Origin: Exobasidium rhododendri
Taxonomy: Eukaryota > Basidiomycota > Exobasidiomycetes > Exobasidiales > Exobasidiaceae
DNA: 64,000 nucleotides
Direction of reading: 5' to 3'
NCBI GenBank assembly: GCA_026210745.1
Contig: CP110630.1
Location: forward strand, 5,270,001-5,334,000
The notes beneath the pieces were generated by a model. The model was not told where the DNA came from. It saw nothing but the letters and a program-made list of their open reading frames with translations, and made no database searches. Of the stretch, positions 1 to 9,895 are shown piece by piece (the first letter of the stretch is position 1; each line of letters begins with the position of its first letter). A program made the translations under genes and the position numbers.

Positions 1-605
1 GCCGCTTACAATGTAGCCGTTGGGTCCATCAAAGACATCTAAAGCACAGACGTTATCATCATGCCCCAAAAGTGTGTAATTGGGGTGTAAGGCTGTCGTC
101 GTTGCCTTGCTTGAGGAGGCAGGAGGAATCTCGTAAGCATTTATCATCCGATCTTGGCCTCCTGTGAGGGCCAGGGCTACGGACGGAAGTAGACAAAGTG
201 AAGCGAGTCAGCACTTGTACAACTTATTTCCCCGACTTTCTCTTTCGGAGCTCATCAAGAAGGACTCACTTGTGCCTCTCTGCTTGATCCATGCACAGCT
301 ATTGACAAAGCCACCGTGCCCCTCTAGTATGTGCTTGCAGCTCAGCTCTCTCTTGCTCTTTGAACCGCTGGGACGAGACCATATCCTTCCGCTTTCATCC
401 CGGGAAGCAGAAACGATCAGTGAATCGAGCGCATCTCCGACGTGAGTAGCAGCCACACATCGGACCTAAGGGAGTGATAGTCACAACGGAGGTCAGCATC
501 CCTCTGCGACACCTTCTCCGCAACCTTCTCCTACAGCGGTGCACTTACATCTGCAGTATGGCCATCAAGCTGGACCGACAGCCTGAATGGAAGTGACTTT
601 GACAT
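1..605 (-). CDS. DOA1: Doa1/Ufd3/PLAA-type WD40 ubiquitin-binding protein, 5' part only
   Basis: Three exons are readable: 549-605, 270-465 and 1-176, the last running off the left edge. The start is the ATG at 605-603. Introns 466-548 and 177-269 have GT-AG ends and keep phase. The joined N-terminus carries consecutive WD40 blades with motifs LDGHTADVR, SASRDESGRIW, LEGHGGFVNS, GGQDRMINAY and LLGHDDNVCALD. This order and wording match the Doa1/PLAA propeller, which binds ubiquitin and works with the Cdc48/p97 ATPase in ubiquitin recycling and protein quality control. The PFU and PUL domains expected downstream are outside the window. It is transcribed divergently from the Rrn6-like gene with a short shared upstream region. 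Confidence 0.8.
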
Positions 606-862
606 TTTAACGGACAGGAAGAAAGGTAGGCCTTGATGACGCGGTCTTCCAGCCTCGTTCTTCACGTATATCTCATGCGGGCGATGTGATTGATGGTCTG
701 TGCTTACTCACATCACGTTGGGGGCTACTCTAAAATGAGAGACACCACCCAAAAAAAAAAAGATGAAAGTTGGCACAAGACGTCATCAGTGAAATGGTGC
801 CAGTCTTTTTCGAGCTGTGCATAGCCAATCGGTGTAGCACAACAAGGGCAAATTTGACTTGA

Positions 863-3800
863 GACGATCCGGAAGAAGCTGCCAAGACGAGTGCGTTTGC
901 TCAGCTCTCGCTCTCCTCTCGAGGGCCGGTCTGGCTGCAAGATAGCCATGCTGTTCGAGATGAAAGGCGGGGCTGGAATTTCACTCGCGATTGGCAAGAC
1001 GAAGGTGAGTTGCACAAGGGAGCTAGGGAGAGCAGAGCAAGCTCACAGCTTGATTCGCCATCAGGACTTTTGCACGGCCGGACAAAGGCGTACCTCATAA
1101 ATGCGGCAGAATGCCCCGTAACAACATTTGATTCAACATCAAGCTCGACAAATGATCACATCCCACACAAGGTCTACTCCATCCAGACTTTGCGTACACA
1201 AGCAATCGATCTGGCTGCACCTCGACAAACGCTGCAAAATGTGGCTCTTCAATCTGCGAACGAGGAGGCGCTTGACAAAGATGTCATTGGCTCTATTGTC
1301 GATGTTGCATCAATGTCGAGAGGAGGAACAGACATTGAAGATGGAGGAGGCCATGACACTCTTGTCATTCTGCATGTCTCCGGCAGTCGACAAAACGAAT
1401 TGAGTACGTAGTAGATCTGTCATTCTTCGCTCGATCGCACAGCCACTGAGTCTCTCCTCTTACCCCTTCCCATGAGCAGTGGCCAACGTCCTGTCAGCTC
1501 CCCGATATACCCGACATAGAAGCGAGCCCGCCTTCACAGATTACAATTATTACCTCTCCCAGATTGGATCGCAAGAACCGATCACATCGGGAGTGCTCCG
1601 TGAGCATGCTCGATCGAGGGATGAAGAGGCACTTGAGAACAATCAGGAAGACGAGGAGGGCCCGCAGGATGGAGACGAACTTATTATCGATCGCTTTCTA
1701 ATGCACAGTTTTCCCACCAAGATTTGCTCCATCACCTTCAGTCTCTCTTCCTCTTCTTTTGGCCGCGTACACTCTGGTCCCTGGATTTGCATTCGCACTA
1801 TCTCGTCAACCGTCTTCGCCACCGTTGAACGATCATCGAAGCAAGAAAAGTTGCTGGGCTTCCCTTTCTTTCGATTGGTGTTGCTTTTGGAGATTCTTCA
1901 CGGAAACACTGTTCTTTCTTCCGGAGTAACTTCAAAGAGAGTTAAAGGAACTCAGCATCTAAGCGAGCATGACAAAGTGCTCAAAAGTCGATTTCCAATC
2001 GTCGACGTCCGCTTTCATCCCGATCGATGCACCACAGCATTAACTGTCGATACAAAGGGAAACGTTGGAAGTTTTGAATGCGATGCACTTTCTGTCAAGG
2101 AGGCTTCCTGGCAAAAGGGAGTATCTTGGCACGTACGGTATTCAACGCTGTCTGGCAGAGAGCAAGAAACACGCTGGATGCTCGAATGGACAGAGAATGA
2201 CGAGGTCATCATACTAGCTTCTCCCGATGAGATACAATCGCTCTGCTTGCAGCGCGGCGATCGAAAGACTCTCTATACCAGTGTTGGTGCCTCCATTGTC
2301 TCTATCAGCTGCTCCTTTTCTCAATCTCCTCTGCTTTGGGTTGCGACGACGACGGAAGTGCTTCTCTTCAGTCGCCGTTTGGAGTTTGAATTCCAGCGAT
2401 TACTCTCTTGGCAGCACCATCGAAGCCATGCAAGCCAGCTGCAAGTGAGCGCCGTACCCAGTGACACAACCAGTGCTGTTGTGCTCTCCAATCGAAAGGA
2501 TCGAATGCTCTCCGTTTACACGGCAACGGTCGATTCCTTCACGAACCGAGCAACGACACTGGGAGAGGCCGGCTTCTTTCCCACGTCTCTGTCAAGTGGC
2601 AATACGTATGCATGTGCCCCGGTGTTTGCTCAGGTGTCTCCTCTAGATCTTTCTTGGCAGAAATGGATCAGACGAAATAGCATAGGTACAAAGACGGCGC
2701 CCTCTCGAGAATGCCTTATGATTGAATTGGGACAAGATCGCAGTGTGTGGATGAAGGTGCTCCACTGGTCTGCCCCAATTTCAGCCCATCCATCGAGAGC
2801 AGACGTTCACACAAGCAGGCAGACGGCCGAATCACTTCCTGCCACCACCACCACCACCAACACCACGTCAGTAATGGATGCGTCAGAACTGAGCGGTGAG
2901 CGCTCATTACACTCCCTGAGCAGTGTATACCGCGTGTTGATGGCTAATTGGACTTCTCAAGAGCAAAGCTTGCATCGGGCAGCAGTACTGACTCTATCTC
3001 AAGCTGGCCGGTGGCTGCAAGAGCAGGACGTAGCCCTGGAGACAATGACGTTGCCGTTGGACATTTTGGCAATGTGTCATGGAGACGGCTCTAGTGACAG
3101 CGCTAGGAGATCTCCTCTAGTACGCTTGCCACTACTTCCGATGTCCTATCCGGTGGAGTCGGACGTGCAACGGCTCTTGGCAAGCTTCATGTCCGCGACG
3201 GAGAGAGATGCGTGGACGATTGATTTGCACAAGTTTATCTCTAGTCAGCTCTGTGCTAGAGTCCCGTCTGCATCTACTTTGGGAGTGTACGACATCGACA
3301 ACCTGAGCGAGAGGATGTTGAAGAAGTACATCCCTCAAGACGTCGGCCATTCTGGACTGACGGCGATAGCATCGAGGAAATTAGCCGAAAAGATGCATGC
3401 ATGTTGCCGAGAAATTCAATGGGACATCCTCCTTTCATCGCGAGTGATCAGCATGAGACCAGTAGTGGTGCAGAGCGGCGCAATCGTATCAGAGCAGAGT
3501 ACTGAGCTGGCAGGAGATGCGCAGACTGGTAAAATCGAGGAAAAGCTTAGAAAGGACTCCCACAAGCCGATTCCACCACCTTTCCAGTTGGCCTTCTTCA
3601 CGCCTCGACCAGCGAAGATCGTACCGTCAAGTCAAGGGACAACAAAGCATGATCGGCCGCATAAGCAGAAGCAAATGATTTCAAGAGCGGCTCGGTATTT
3701 GCTATCAGAATGGCAAGTAGGCACCTCTCCCAATGACTACATCTTTCAGCACCCGTATGAAGAAGATGTAGAGGGGGGCGTGGTCATTGATTCCGACGGT

Positions 3801-4046
3801 GATCGATCTCAATCGGACAATGAGCAAAGAAGACGGCGCAATAATCGCTCCAAAGCCCAACAACAATTTCACTCTGCTGATCAAGATGCAGGCTCACAAA
3901 GGCTTCCACCAATGGTTGCCAGTTCACTTCAAACTTCGATTCCTACTCAAATTGATCGCTTCTCCAGTCTGAACAATATTTCCTCCACCGTCCCTTCATC
4001 CTTTTCACGACCAAGACCTCGAAAGCGCCGAGCTGGCGGCTTCTAG
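863..4046 (+). CDS. Rrn6/TAF1C-like RNA polymerase I initiation factor (N-terminus unresolved)
   Basis: Exons are about 863-1004, 1065-1403 and 1480-4046; the 5' boundary is uncertain because an in-frame stop lies just upstream and no ATG in frame was found. Splicing at 1404-1479 creates an internal Met codon across the junction, so the large third-exon reading frame is not an independent gene. The protein (about 1015 residues visible) has beta-propeller-like stretches (VDVRFHPDRCTTALTVD, LLWVATTTEVLLFSRR), a W.F.R motif near the N-terminus, a helical middle, a Ser-rich C-terminal region and a basic tail ending RPRPRKRRAGGF. This layout resembles fungal Rrn6, the core-factor subunit that recruits RNA polymerase I to rDNA promoters. 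The family call rests on layout and short motifs only. Confidence 0.5.
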
Positions 4047-4276
4047 TATGCATCTCCCAAGCTCTAATTCTTCACAATGTCACAACGTAGCACTTATAAC
4101 TCTCGCACATAATAATGGGTAAAATGACTCAAACCAGATAAGAGTATTTTGAAGAGCACCTAGTGACCTTACTTTTTGGTAAGAAAGAGACTGGCGATTT
4201 GTCGTGCATACATGACATAATACAATGGGTAAAGTGGGTACAAAAAGGGACGAGGTGACACAGCAGCCAAGTCGAT

Positions 4277-5089
4277 TTAGTAGAAGAAGCCGAGAATTTT
4301 ACCACCAGCGTGTTTTCTTCGTGCCTCGTGGTGATCAAGTACACCAGAAGAGGTTGTCCTGTATGTAGAAAGAGGAGAGTCAATCAACAAGCCTCACTGA
4401 AGAACAGAGTGAGAAGAAGTAAGCCATCACTTACAAAACGATGACACCGAACGAACGAGCAGGCAAGAGTTGTTCAACCCAAGTTTCGATTCGTCCGAGG
4501 GGTACGTTGAATCGTGGTGAGATGACACCACACTTGTTGACTCGTCCGAGCAATTGGACAACGACCTTTCCTGATCTGTGGTCGTCAATCTCTTCGAACT
4601 CGCCAATGTATCCTGTTGGGTAAGAGCAAGAAAGAGTGTCTCGAGTTAGCAAGTGAGCGATTCCAACAGTCTAGCACGCCGCTTCAGTTTTAAATATATC
4701 TCCACTCCCGCCCAGCAGATACATCAAGTGGTAGAAGTTTGACTCGCTGTACCCATGAGTGAGCGGAAAGATGAGGAAGGTGCATCTCTCGGACTCTTAA
4801 AGTTGGACGACGGTAGGGCAGTTCCCACCGCCCAATAGTTATAAGCCCGATGGTCGCCAACGTTCTCCTTTCTTCTGCCACCCAGTCACGACCATTCCCA
4901 TCTACTGCACAAACACAGTCAAGTATCACGTCTCGAGAGCAGTATCTGTTACTCACCATGTCTCTGCATGACGCTCAAGAACTTGATGACAACCTTGGAC
5001 GAAGGTCGAATGAGAACTTGTCTCTTTCCCTTTCGCTCTGCATTGACAATGCTACTGAGAGCGTCGTTGAGGACGCTGATTCTAACCAT
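4277..5089 (-). CDS. RPS22: 40S ribosomal protein uS8 (S15A/Rps22)
   Basis: Exons 4957-5089, 4435-4612 and 4277-4358 join to 393 nt (130 residues), the family length. The N-terminus [14 protein letters not shown], the middle [16 protein letters not shown] and [14 protein letters not shown], and the C-terminus [18 protein letters not shown] are diagnostic of eukaryotic uS8, which binds the central domain of 18S rRNA in the small subunit. The first intron in transcription order (4613-4956) is 344 nt, far longer than neighbouring introns; the second (4359-4434) is 76 nt. The gene is head-to-head with the eS17 gene, so the two share an upstream region. Confidence 0.97.
4613..4956 (-). other. Long intron of the uS8 gene
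   Basis: This 344-nt GT-AG intron is three to five times the usual intron size in the window. Introns of ribosomal protein genes often host snoRNAs. On the minus strand there is a TGATGTA-like sequence and a CTGA about 40 nt apart, but the spacing and flanking complementarity are not convincing, so no RNA gene is called. Confidence 0.4.
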
Positions 5090-5675
5090 ATTGTATAGGA
5101 AGACTAAAAGGTGTACTTTCCGGCTGGACGGGTACAGAAGGGCAAAGTCAGCCAGACTGTTCCGACCAGCATGGTTGGCTAGGTTTAGAAGTAGATGAGA
5201 AGAGAGGAGGTCGGCCGCTCAGGGTGAACAGCGGATGAATGTTACTTCACCACCTATCGTAGCTTCCTCTGACCAGCTCGCCGTCCTCATCTCCCCTCAT
5301 CTCGACTAGTGTCCTGTAAACTCACCTTGACGCTGAAGTGTTCGTGAATGGAGTGACGAAAGGCGAAGGTAGCGTCTCAAACTGGAATACGAAGAAGTCA
5401 ATCCAAGCTATACAGTTCTGTGATTCTTACCGCTCTTGCTAGGAAGGAACCAATATTAATGACCACGCGTCGTCTTTGTTATTATTGCTTAGAGAGTTAC
5501 AGTTTTCCACCGCAGCAGAAGCTTTTCACACGTGTCGTCTTCTGTTGTGACACGCCGCTGGGCCTTGCCGTCTATGTGGGCTGGGATTTCTCGGCCTAAT
5601 GACCAGAAGCCTGTCCTAAGAAGCAAGAATCATTCTGCTTGTACATCACTTTTCCTCTTTTCATCAACAGTCAAG
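5090..5675. promoter_or_regulatory. Shared divergent upstream region of the uS8 and eS17 genes
   Basis: 586 bp separate the two start codons. A pyrimidine-rich stretch (about 5648-5667) lies just upstream of the eS17 ATG, as is common for ribosomal protein transcripts. I see no credible coding sequence here. Sharing the region would suit co-regulation of two small-subunit proteins; that is inference. Confidence 0.6.
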
Positions 5676-6366
5676 ATGGGTCGAGTAAGAACTAAAACCA
5701 CCAAGCGTGCTTCGCGAGGTAAGTGATGCTACCGGGGACGTTTCGGCCAGCATGACGTTGGAGGGAGAGAAAGGCATATCGTGTAGCTGGAAGGAAAGGT
5801 CAATGGATGATCAGGATGGAGAAGGGGTCAAGAAGAATTAGCTGTGCTCAAAGTGCAGCCTACTGACGCTGTTCAAATCTGATTACAGTCATCATTGAGC
5901 GATACTACCCTAGGTTATCCGCTACCGACTTCCACACCAACAAGAAGACTATCGATGAGATTGCCATTATCCCCACCAAGCGTCTCCGTAACAAGGTGGG
6001 TTAGCCTGTTGCCTTTTCCTCGTGTAGTAAGAGGAGCGTAGGAGAAGGGGTCTGACTTTTCTCTGTTTGGCTCTACAGATTGCTGGCTACACCACATACC
6101 TAATGAAGAGAATTCAAAAGGGACCTGTTCGTGGTATTTCTTTCAAGCTACAGGAAGAGGAGAGAGAACGAAAGGATCAATATGTTCCTGAAGTCTCTGC
6201 CTTGGACGTGGCTGCCAATGGTGGTCTGGAAGTAGATGCCGACACCAAGGAGATGCTTGCTGCCGTTGGATTCGACAAGTTGCCCGTCAGCGTCACTGGA
6301 CCCGTTTCTGCTTTCCAACAACCCGAGAGACGAGGACGAAACGTTCCTGGTGCCGGTCGTCGTTAA
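5676..6366 (+). CDS. RPS17: 40S ribosomal protein eS17 (Rps17)
   Basis: Exons 5676-5718, 5889-5995 and 6079-6366 give 438 nt, 145 residues. The protein begins [21 protein letters not shown] and contains [20 protein letters not shown] and [20 protein letters not shown], the canonical eS17 core, a component of the 40S head. The first exon codes for only 14 full codons, with the intron (5719-5888, 170 nt) close to the start codon, typical of fungal ribosomal protein genes. The C-terminus is Arg/Gly rich ([12 protein letters not shown]). Head-to-head with uS8. Confidence 0.97.
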
Positions 6367-6649
6367 AGACCATCTTCGGACATCACTCGTCAAAACCAAA
6401 CACACGCGCACATTATCAATCCTGTCTAGTAGTAGGCTTTAGGTGATGCGATGTATGATAGCTTCTATTGTTTCTTTCTTTACATTGGAGAGAATAATTG
6501 ATGAAGTACACTAGCAGCAAGTCTATCTGAAAGTAATGCTCTATGTGATGACGTCTAAGGAAAGGGTATGAACAATGAAAAGAGAATCGTGACGCTGGTT
6601 GAACGGACGAGTCGGGTCACTGGAAGGTACCCCCCACGAGAAGGAGACT

Positions 6650-9328
6650 CTAATGTCCCTGAGCCCAGAGATGCCTGCAAATGGCTATCCAGAATCTTTC
6701 GAGCTCGTTTGCGTCTGACACTTTTTTCTTTTCACTCTTCTGCTCTGGTTTGCTGCTCCAGTCAAACTCACGTTTGTGAGGGTATGGTCGAGGTGGTTTG
6801 GTGTTGTTTTCGTCTGGAGACTCCTTTGCTGCACTGTATCGGTCCCATTCCGTTCGATGCCAAGCCAATTCCCTTCTAAGATCTCTTGCAGCTTGATCAT
6901 GACCCAATTCTTCTTGCCAGGCGACTTCTCTTCTCAGCTTCGACGTCGTCTTGGTCATTTCTAATTTTCGGTCTTCTTCCGTATCCTCTTCTTTCTGCAT
7001 CTTTGTGTCGTCTCCTTTCACCTTCTTATTCTCCTCATCCTCTGATTGCATAATCTTGTCGTCCTGCTTTGAAGAACTTTCGCTTGATGATGCTGGGAAT
7101 GTGTCGCGGCCTGCCTTGCGATCCTGTTCGTCGGCCACCACTTCTGCTTTAGCTCGTCTAGTCTCATCTCCTTCTGGCAATCGATCTGAGATCCAATTCA
7201 CTACTTCATCCAGCATTCCTTGCTCCTCGTTACCTTTCTGGCCGCCGCCCTCCTTTTCTCCTACACCCTTGTCAGCCTTGTCTTCCTTCAGACCTGTTTC
7301 GTTTGCTTGCTTCAGTCCTTCTTCCTTGACCTTCTGTTCTTTATGTTTTGAGCGCACTTTACCTAGCATTGCATTGATATCGATCCAACTTTCACTTTTT
7401 CGCTCTTCTGTCTTTCCTTCCTTGCCTTCCTTGCCTTCCTTGCCTTCTTCACTCTTCTTCACCGTTTCCTCCCAGGGCTTTCCCGTGCTAGGATTCATTT
7501 GACCTCGCCACCTTGGTGCACCACCTCCTCGCAAGTCCCAATGATCGCAATTCTCCATGATACCCAGAAATGTGCCCCATTTAGCACTTTCGACGCTCAC
7601 AAGACCGTCGTTACCTTGCATTTCTCCTCCTAAAGCATCGGCACTACCATCCGCTTCACCTCCGGCGCTTCTACTCTCTGCCGCCGCATCCAAGACCACT
7701 TTGGGTAACCACAGAGGGTGCCAGATGGGGAGACTTCTCTTCCGTGCAGCAACACTGTAGTAGGCTACTTTTGGCGAGTCTGGACAAGTAGGGTTAAAGA
7801 CCTGGGACATATACTTGGTAGAGAGCATCGCATAGGCTGGCTGATCCAAGACACCTAAGATGTACGATGAGAAATTACCGCCGATTGAGGCTAAAGCTTT
7901 GTTGAATACACCCAAATTGAGAATTGACGATGTCTTCTTCTTCTCCTTCTTGCTCTTTTCTGCATGATCATCTGATGAAGAGGACTTTGAACTGCTCGAG
8001 TCGTCCTTGGAGGAGGGAAGAGCAGCAGTCGGAGAAGCTGTAAAGGTAGCACCCTCTTGTGTCACCTTGGCAGCGACTCCCTGAGCTGCTTTCTTGACAG
8101 ATTCAGCGAATCCTTGCTTGTCCTGTTCCTCTTTGCTGCCCTTGCTCGTTGCTGGTCTTACGAACAAAGGGGTCTTGAGGCTGAACGGTAGCTTCTTCTT
8201 GACGTCTGCCTCTGCCAGCTCGGATGCTTCCTTCATGTCGCTGCTCGTAGCTTTGTTCGCACCCATCTTCTTCTTGGCCTCTCGAATTTCTGCTTCAACG
8301 AGGTCATTGCCTGTACCAACATTTGCATTGCACCAATCCATGAATGGACTTCCTTTATGCGGAGTACTGACGGTCGTCAGACTCACTGGAGTGTACTCTT
8401 CAGATGCAGGTTTGATGACACCGATGATATGCCTAGCATCCAAGCCACCCATACTATGACCAATGAAATTGATCTTTCTTCCTTGTATCCCCGCCTCGGG
8501 ACTACGCAAGAAATCATGGAGCTTTGTCGCTCGATCTGCAATTGCTCCTGTTCCCGGCACGCCGCGAACGATGACCTCTGCTCCCACCCTCTTGCGAAGA
8601 ATATCCAGCACGGAAGCCCAATAGTGAATCTCTAGGCCGAAGAAAGGCCCACGCACATCGAAACCGTATAGACCGTGACATAGGACAATTGGGTTCTTGG
8701 GTGCCTTGATGTTCTCGAGTAGCGCTGGGTGTTTCATTAGCTTGTTGATGTCAGTGATGCGATCGATGTCTTCTGCATCAGGCTTCGAATCATGAGCTTC
8801 GAGGTTTGCTGATGACTCCATCAGTGAAGACTGCGAGTCTTCTACTCTTTTCTGCACAGAAGCCTCGGAAGTCCATCTTGAGGTGCTGAAGCCCCTACTA
8901 TCCGCATCAGACCTTCGTGAGAAGAAACTCGTGTGGTGTGCTGGCGATGTATGCAGTAAGAATGATCTATGGCGATACTTCCTCCTCTCGCCATACCAGT
9001 TGTAAGGCCTGTACGATGCAGCATTGTGTCTGGCCTGCTCAGAAGAAGATGACAACGGCTGCTGATTGATTAGGTGAATGCATGACGCAGCAATAGATGT
9101 GAGTATCGCAAGTTGTATTCTGTACCGTTGAAGCGAGGGCGTGACATATTGCTTAATTGTGAGCGCCGGGGCGAGCTTAGACGAAGAGGGAGCACAGCAA
9201 GTGCTAGATGAGACCGGACTATAAGCCGTTGCCAGTACTGCAACATCCCTCGAGGTCATCTTCCCCCAATACGTGATCGACTCGAGCGACACCCGAGGGA
9301 AGAATTGGCCTTCTTCTTCTTGAGACAA
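6650..9328 (-). CDS. Triacylglycerol lipase-like alpha/beta hydrolase with long charged tail
   Basis: A single-exon gene of up to 892 residues. The catalytic core starts near residue 212 (NPIVLCHGLYGFD, oxyanion-hole type) and has the nucleophile elbow GHSMGG with Ser292. Plausible Asp574 (GNDGLV) and His596 (NCDHWD) complete a triad like that of bacterial family I lipases. A Ser/Lys-rich insert (about 345-465) separates core segments. The N-terminus is basic with a hydrophobic stretch (about 70-88) and could be a mitochondrial or membrane-targeting region. After residue 610 the tail is Lys/Glu rich, with a GKE tripeptide repeat encoded by short tandem repeats near 7415-7450. The start may be Met1 or Met24. 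The tail's function is unknown, and it is absent from typical lipases I know. Confidence 0.75.
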   Translation of the reverse strand: MSQEEEGQFFPRVSLESITYWGKMTSRDVAVLATAYSPVSSSTCCAPSSSKLAPALTIKQYVTPSLQRYRIQLAILTSIAASCIHLINQQPLSSSSEQARHNAASYRPYNWYGERRKYRHRSFLLHTSPAHHTSFFSRRSDADSRGFSTSRWTSEASVQKRVEDSQSSLMESSANLEAHDSKPDAEDIDRITDINKLMKHPALLENIKAPKNPIVLCHGLYGFDVRGPFFGLEIHYWASVLDILRKRVGAEVIVRGVPGTGAIADRATKLHDFLRSPEAGIQGRKINFIGHSMGGLDARHIIGVIKPASEEYTPVSLTTVSTPHKGSPFMDWCNANVGTGNDLVEAEIREAKKKMGANKATSSDMKEASELAEADVKKKLPFSLKTPLFVRPATSKGSKEEQDKQGFAESVKKAAQGVAAKVTQEGATFTASPTAALPSSKDDSSSSKSSSSDDHAEKSKKEKKKTSSILNLGVFNKALASIGGNFSSYILGVLDQPAYAMLSTKYMSQVFNPTCPDSPKVAYYSVAARKRSLPIWHPLWLPKVVLDAAAESRSAGGEADGSADALGGEMQGNDGLVSVESAKWGTFLGIMENCDHWDLRGGGAPRWRGQMNPSTGKPWEETVKKSEEGKEGKEGKEGKTEERKSESWIDINAMLGKVRSKHKEQKVKEEGLKQANETGLKEDKADKGVGEKEGGGQKGNEEQGMLDEVVNWISDRLPEGDETRRAKAEVVADEQDRKAGRDTFPASSSESSSKQDDKIMQSEDEENKKVKGDDTKMQKEEDTEEDRKLEMTKTTSKLRREVAWQEELGHDQAARDLRRELAWHRTEWDRYSAAKESPDENNTKPPRPYPHKREFDWSSKPEQKSEKKKVSDANELERFWIAICRHLWAQGH

Positions 9329-9895
9329 ATGGCTGTGTTGGCCTGAATGACTATTTGCAGCTTTCAGCGGTTCCGTTCAACATTCGCGCACTTCTTCCTG
9401 GTCGATCTGCGAAGTGGAGCTGTGCCAAATTCTAGGCCACGTTTCCACAGCGCGTGGAATCGATCTGATCCCACACTCTATCACTTTAGTTACGCCCGCT
9501 ACAACGGCAGCCCCACCCGCCCTTCTGGCAGATTCACTCTCCGCAATACATCGTAGACAAGAGCAAGCCAACTACCATTCATAGATCGTGTTTCCTTAGT
9601 AGCGACGTTTTGCGAGATCTCTGACCTACACTACAGAGATTTGCTTAGCAACGCCGAGCCAAGTTCGACGATAATGACAAAAGAGCGAGCAAGATGTAAG
9701 TGTCCACAGTAGCAAGCAAGAATTAGAGCAACAAAGAAACGCAAGGATGAGCTTCTACGTAGTTGCCAAGAAGATTACTCGGCCGCCCGCTGCTGTAAAC
9801 TACTAGATTAATATCGACATGAAAGGACGGACAAGGAGCGAAGGAGAGAGCGGTGGAGGTCGAGAGCAAAAGGAATAACAGATGTCATCACTGGT
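9329..9895. other. Intergenic region between lipase start and phosphoketolase stop
   Basis: 567 bp. Both flanking genes are on the minus strand, so this holds the phosphoketolase 3' region and the lipase upstream region. Short open frames here lack supporting features. I see nothing specific. Confidence 0.5.
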
